Below are positions 7,797-10,783 of a stretch of DNA of 10,783 nucleotides, piece after piece (the stretch's first letter is position 1; each line of letters begins with the position of its first letter). Below the pieces are notes generated by a model. That model searched no databases. It was not told the DNA's origin and saw nothing but the letters and a program-made list of their open reading frames with translations. The translations under genes and the position numbers were made by a program. The stretch is taken from positions 1 to 10,783 of the forward strand of contig CAZDIA010000075.1 in NCBI GenBank assembly GCA_964505385.1. Direction: 5' to 3'. The stretch is from SLJN01 sp964505385 (GTDB taxonomy: Bacteria > Bacteroidota > Rhodothermia > Balneolales > Natronogracilivirgulaceae).

Positions 7797-8630
7797 ATGA
7801 ATTATAGTAACTTGTTAAAGTTAGGCGCTCTTCTGATTTTGCCACTGATGATGTGGGGGTGCTTCGAAGAGCAGGATTTTGATCTGAGTGATGCTAATCA
7901 AGTCGAGTGGGCTCCACCAGACCCTGCAAGTTCTTCTCTGTCTGATGATATCATTTTTGATGCTGATCAAACGGAAAGTGAAGTTCATAGCTATGAAGTT
8001 CAGTTGATTGGCGCTCAAGCAGATGAAGGTCGTTCTGTAGGGGTGACTGTAAATGAGGATGCATCAGAAGCCATAGAGGGTGAGCATTTTGAATTGCAAA
8101 CTACTACGGTCACTATATCTGCCAACAGTAACAACGCTGAGGTAGACGTTGAAATCATGGCGGATGCATTTGAAAATAGGGATGAGTTATTTTTTCAGCT
8201 TGTTCTGCAAGACGGCGACAAACTTAGAGCTGCTCCCAATTTGGCTGAGCTTGATCTCGAGGTCGAGAAACTCGATGTAGAGTTTATATCTGATTTCGAA
8301 GGAACCGAGGATTACAAAGATGTAGTAGGTAGCATTGAAGTTGAAGGTTTTGCTCCGGAAGAACGTTTTGAAGCCGATATCAGCCTTGAAGGCCTTGCGG
8401 AGCAAAGTAGCTATGAATGGGCTCTTTATCGTGGTACCTGTGAAGATATGAGTGATGATGTAGTTGGTGAAGAAGTTGATTATCCTGAATTAGAAACTGG
8501 TGAAGAAGAAACTTCTGCATCAACAGAAGCGGATGTAAATGTTCGAATTTTTCAGGATGATGAACTTAATGTGCGAACCTATGAAGATGCTCTGTTAGGT
8601 GAATCTCTTGTTGCGTGTCAGAATCTCTAA
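7797..8630 (+). CDS. SusE-position lipoprotein with Calx-beta-like domain
   Basis: This 277-residue acidic lipoprotein occupies the place of SusE/SusF-type accessory binding proteins and probably sits on the cell surface with the SusC/D complex. ATG 7797 is preferred over the in-frame TTG 7788 because it begins right at the signal peptide, whose lipobox-like end is MWGC with Cys22. Residues about 66-157 resemble the Calx-beta/DUF4843 style: EAIEGEHFEL, then VTISANSNNAEVDVEIMAD, then DELFFQLVL, a beta-sandwich pattern seen in many such lipoproteins. Residues about 160-277 form a second beta-rich part with ALYRGTC (Cys215) and ESLVACQNL (Cys274), possibly a disulfide pair; the layout faintly recalls CHRD or Cu/Zn-SOD-like folds, but no metal-binding histidines are evident there. 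No enzyme motif is seen. It starts 108 bases after the SusD-like gene and ends just before the operon terminator. The ligand is unknown. Confidence 0.75.
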   Translation: MNYSNLLKLGALLILPLMMWGCFEEQDFDLSDANQVEWAPPDPASSSLSDDIIFDADQTESEVHSYEVQLIGAQADEGRSVGVTVNEDASEAIEGEHFELQTTTVTISANSNNAEVDVEIMADAFENRDELFFQLVLQDGDKLRAAPNLAELDLEVEKLDVEFISDFEGTEDYKDVVGSIEVEGFAPEERFEADISLEGLAEQSSYEWALYRGTCEDMSDDVVGEEVDYPELETGEEETSASTEADVNVRIFQDDELNVRTYEDALLGESLVACQNL

Positions 8631-8692
8631 GGAGCTTCATTACATTACCTATTCTAATGTATCTAATTGAATAAAGAGTCTTCATAGATATC

Positions 8693-8724
8693 AAGCGGCT
8701 TCGGTATTACCGAAGCCGCTTTTA
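8693..8724 (+). terminator. Intrinsic terminator of the SusCD-like operon
   Basis: aagcggcttcgg (8693-8704) and ccgaagccgctt (8710-8721) form a perfect GC-rich 12-bp stem around the loop tatta, and the base pairing could continue into the loop. It is followed by TTTATATATA, a short U-rich tract. It lies 62 bases after the third lipoprotein stop and separates this operon from pyk. The other side has no T-run, so it acts mainly on the + strand. Confidence 0.88.
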
Positions 8725-8875
8725 TATATATTGGAGATCAACTGATGCGCTTAGTAGAATTCAGTGTAAAGTTGCCCTTCTTGCTTTTCAGCTGAATTTA
8801 CTCCTGTATCGTAATTTCGTTATAAAATTACTGTTTACTATTGGTATACGAAAGGATAAAAGATAGAGCCGACAG

Positions 8876-8946
8876 CCTGTTTAAACACCTGTTTTTATAT
8901 CCGGTTTTATGAATTATCCTACTATCCTGCTTCGATAAAAACAGGT
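8876..8946. promoter_or_regulatory. CCTGTTT repeat cluster and long inverted repeat upstream of pyk
   Basis: CCTGTTT occurs at 8876-8882 and 8888-8894 (12 bases apart) and in reverse at 8939-8945 (aaacagg). The first copy overlaps the perfect palindrome TGTTTAAACA (8878-8887). The second copy and the reverse copy belong to an exact 12-bp inverted repeat, acctgtttttat (8887-8898) and ataaaaacaggt (8935-8946), separated by 36 bases. This could be an operator array controlling pyk about 80-150 bases downstream, or an RNA hairpin in its leader. The regulator is unknown. Confidence 0.4.
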
Positions 8947-9024
8947 ATGATTTACAGTAGAAACCCACCCTTTGTTTTTTTATACTTAGGCATGAATCAA
9001 TAGCCTAAAATACAATATAATTTC

Positions 9025-10458
9025 ATGCCTTTATCGAAACGAAAAACAAAGATTGTATGCACCATCGGTCCGAGTACCAACACTCCGGAAAAAATCAGAG
9101 AACTTGTTGATGCCGGTATGGATGTGGTACGGTTAAACTTTTCCCATGGCTCCCATGCTGAGCACAAAAAGGTTATTGATCATATCAGGCAGGTATCTGA
9201 TGAGCTGAAAGTCAATATCTCTATCCTGATGGACTTGCAGGGGCCAAAAATCCGGGTAGGATTGATGAAAGAGGGTTCGCAAATTATAGAAACCGGCCAG
9301 TATGTTAACCTGACCCCGGAAGATATTGAGGGTGATCAAAACATTATCCCTATTGATTACCCCCATTTATTTAAGGATGCTAAAGAAGGTGATACCATTC
9401 TGATGGATGACGGCCTTCTTGAATTTCGAATTATTAAAGTTGAAGAGAGCGGCATAACCGCACGTTGTGAGGTTGGGGGATTATTAAAATCACGGAAAGG
9501 CGTAAATCTGCCCAATGTCAATCTTTCCATTTCGGCGATCACAGAAAAAGATGTTGAAGACCTGAACTTCGGTCTTGCTGAAGGAATTGATTTTGTAGCG
9601 CTATCTTTTGTGCGATTTGCCGAAGACGTCCAGGAAATCATTTCGAAAATAAGAGCGCGGGGAAGCCATGCCGGAGTAATAGCCAAACTTGAAAAGCCGG
9701 AAGCGTTAAACCAGATTGATGAAATAATTGAAGAAGCTGATGGCATCATGGTTGCCCGGGGCGATTTGGGAATTGAGCTGGCCAGTGAAAGAGTTCCCTT
9801 GATTCAAAAGCAAATCATCAATAAGTGCAAACAGGCCGGCAAACCTGTAATTACGGCTACACAGATGCTTGAGTCTATGATTGTTAATCCCAGGCCTACA
9901 AGAGCGGAAAGTTCAGATGTCGCAAATGCCGTTCTTGACGGAACTGATGCCGTAATGCTATCCGGAGAGTCGGCCGTCGGAAAATATCCAATAGATGCGA
10001 CACGGCAACTTGATAAAATATGTAGAAATATGGAGCTCAGGGCCGATTCCATTTATCGCGATCTCGAATTCAACAAACCGGAATGGAAAGAAAAACAAAT
10101 TGTTGAATCATTAAGTTATTCCTGCATAAGCATTTCTGACTCTGTTGATGCCAAAGCTATTGCGGTTATTACTCACTCGGGAACAACAGCCCGAAGAATT
10201 GCAAAATATCGTCCGGAAGTTCCGGTCGTGGCTTTCACCGAAAGTGTTGAGGTACTGCGTCAGTTAAACTTAGTCTGGGGGGTAGCTCCGATCAAACTGG
10301 ATAGAATATTCGATACCGAGGAAAGCGTGAAGTTGATGGAGGAATATCTCAAAGATGAAGGTCTTGTTACTACCGATGATCGCGTAGTGCTTGCCACAGG
10401 TATCCCGGTTGCTATGCGTGGACGGACAAATATGGTGAAAGTCAGTACTATTATATAG
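9025..10458 (+). CDS. pyk: Pyruvate kinase
   Basis: Pyruvate kinase (EC 2.7.1.40) converts phosphoenolpyruvate and ADP to pyruvate and ATP, the last step of glycolysis in the cytoplasm. At 477 residues it is a standard bacterial form without the C-terminal PEP-utiliser extension found in some Gram-positive enzymes. The N-terminus KTKIVCTIGPST is classic. Arg36, Asn38, Ser40 and His41 sit in VVRLNFSHG and Asp70 in ILMDLQGPKIRVG, which leads into the B domain (about 72-165). The barrel resumes with the catalytic segment IAKLEKPEAL (Lys221, Glu223) and the metal-binding signature MVARGDLGIE (Asp247), then VITATQMLESM (Thr279). The C-terminal domain (about 350-477) includes HSGTTARRIAKYRP. All catalytic residues are present. 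It has no Shine-Dalgarno, is preceded by its own upstream region beyond a terminator, and is a housekeeping gene probably unrelated to the transport operon. Confidence 0.98.
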   Translation: MPLSKRKTKIVCTIGPSTNTPEKIRELVDAGMDVVRLNFSHGSHAEHKKVIDHIRQVSDELKVNISILMDLQGPKIRVGLMKEGSQIIETGQYVNLTPEDIEGDQNIIPIDYPHLFKDAKEGDTILMDDGLLEFRIIKVEESGITARCEVGGLLKSRKGVNLPNVNLSISAITEKDVEDLNFGLAEGIDFVALSFVRFAEDVQEIISKIRARGSHAGVIAKLEKPEALNQIDEIIEEADGIMVARGDLGIELASERVPLIQKQIINKCKQAGKPVITATQMLESMIVNPRPTRAESSDVANAVLDGTDAVMLSGESAVGKYPIDATRQLDKICRNMELRADSIYRDLEFNKPEWKEKQIVESLSYSCISISDSVDAKAIAVITHSGTTARRIAKYRPEVPVVAFTESVEVLRQLNLVWGVAPIKLDRIFDTEESVKLMEEYLKDEGLVTTDDRVVLATGIPVAMRGRTNMVKVSTII

Positions 10459-10783
10459 GCTTTATATAGATATAAAATCTGATCACTGGTTTAGCGGCTG
10501 TTCCGGTTGAACGCTAAATATTCATCGGGAAACCACGTTTTATAAGATTATGCTGATGATAAATTCGGCTTTTAAATTTGTTTGCATTGGTGGCCAAACA
10601 CGGCGACTAAATAATTGCTCTTCGCAGATGTCATATGGGGATGGTATTTTCGTTTTAATAAATGATTAATTGATAACTACGAGGGTTGTATCATCCCTGA
10701 ATGATAAACTCCTGTTACCACCTCATGAAAACACCTTTGATTATTACCAAAACCCGGGTGAATAATCCACGATAATGCGTATT
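10459..10783. other. Non-coding region downstream of pyk
   Basis: No supported gene is seen up to the window end. On the + strand only a 16-codon frame from ATG 10725 appears. On the - strand one short frame stays open to the window edge but resembles nothing known. An AT-only dyad tttatat-ag-atataaa (10461-10476) and the hairpin at 10490-10518 follow the pyk stop. Confidence 0.5.
10490..10518 (+). terminator. Weak hairpin after pyk (possible terminator)
   Basis: tttagcg (10490-10496) and cgctaaa (10512-10518) form a 7-bp stem. An alternative fold pairs tttagc with gctaaa and adds an inner gttc/gaac stem closed by cggtt. No T-run follows, so intrinsic termination is uncertain; it lies 31 bases after the pyk stop, the place where a terminator is expected. 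Confidence 0.35.

Larger units (their letters stand above)
8631..9024. other. Intergenic region between the susCD-like operon and pyk
   Basis: The first part holds a 7-bp hairpin (tacatta 8641-8647, taatgta 8655-8661) and the strong terminator at 8693-8724. The second part is AT-rich upstream DNA for pyk, with a cluster of CCTGTTT repeats at 8876-8945. No gene is visible on either strand. A clear promoter pair for pyk could not be picked out. Confidence 0.6.

Noticed and set aside
9016..9021. TATAAT box just before the pyk start
   Set aside because: It is only 3 bases before ATG 9025, so its transcript would start at or inside the start codon, and no -35 box is seen at 17 bp spacing.
10725..10775. 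16-codon open frame from ATG 10725
   Set aside because: Too short, no ribosome-binding site, no family similarity; expected by chance.

Overview
The window looks like a chromosomal segment of a Bacteroidota-type bacterium, most likely from the Balneolota/Rhodothermota side of the group. The evidence is a SusC/SusD outer-membrane pair, several lipoprotein signal peptides, an almost complete lack of Shine-Dalgarno sequences, and strongly acidic exported proteins. The acidity suggests a halophilic or marine lifestyle. The lineage is inferred from gene style; no marker gene here proves it. All complete genes lie on the + strand.

Layout: (1) 1-54 is the apparent tail of an upstream gene. (2) 66-2462 is a full-length penicillin-acylase-family lipoprotein with an intact Ntn-hydrolase nucleophile. 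(3) 2463-3196 is an AT-rich non-coding stretch. It holds a perfect-consensus sigma70-type promoter (TTGACA, 17 bp, TATAAT) whose -35 box is overlapped by an inverted repeat, followed by a leader of about 170 nt. (4) 3197-6247 is a SusC-like TonB-dependent transporter broken by two compensating frameshifts, one inside the signal peptide and one in the beta-barrel. (5) 6279-7688 is a SusD-like lipoprotein. (6) 7797-8630 is a third acidic lipoprotein with a Calx-beta-like region, in the position of a SusE-type accessory protein. (7) 8693-8724 is a strong intrinsic terminator that ends the operon. (8) 9025-10458 is pyruvate kinase, preceded by a cluster of CCTGTTT repeats. (9) 10459-10783 is non-coding apart from a weak hairpin.

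How the genes fit together: the SusC barrel, SusD lid and third surface lipoprotein would form one nutrient-uptake complex, transcribed from the promoter near 2990-3018 and stopped at 8693-8724. No glycoside hydrolase, polysaccharide lyase, sulfatase, sensor or sigma/anti-sigma gene is in the window, so the substrate is unknown. The upstream amidohydrolase is separated from the operon by 734 bp and may be functionally independent. The most notable points are the double frameshift in an otherwise clean susC-like gene and the unusually canonical, possibly operator-controlled promoter in front of it. I see no CRISPR array, tRNA, rRNA, insertion sequence or phage gene.
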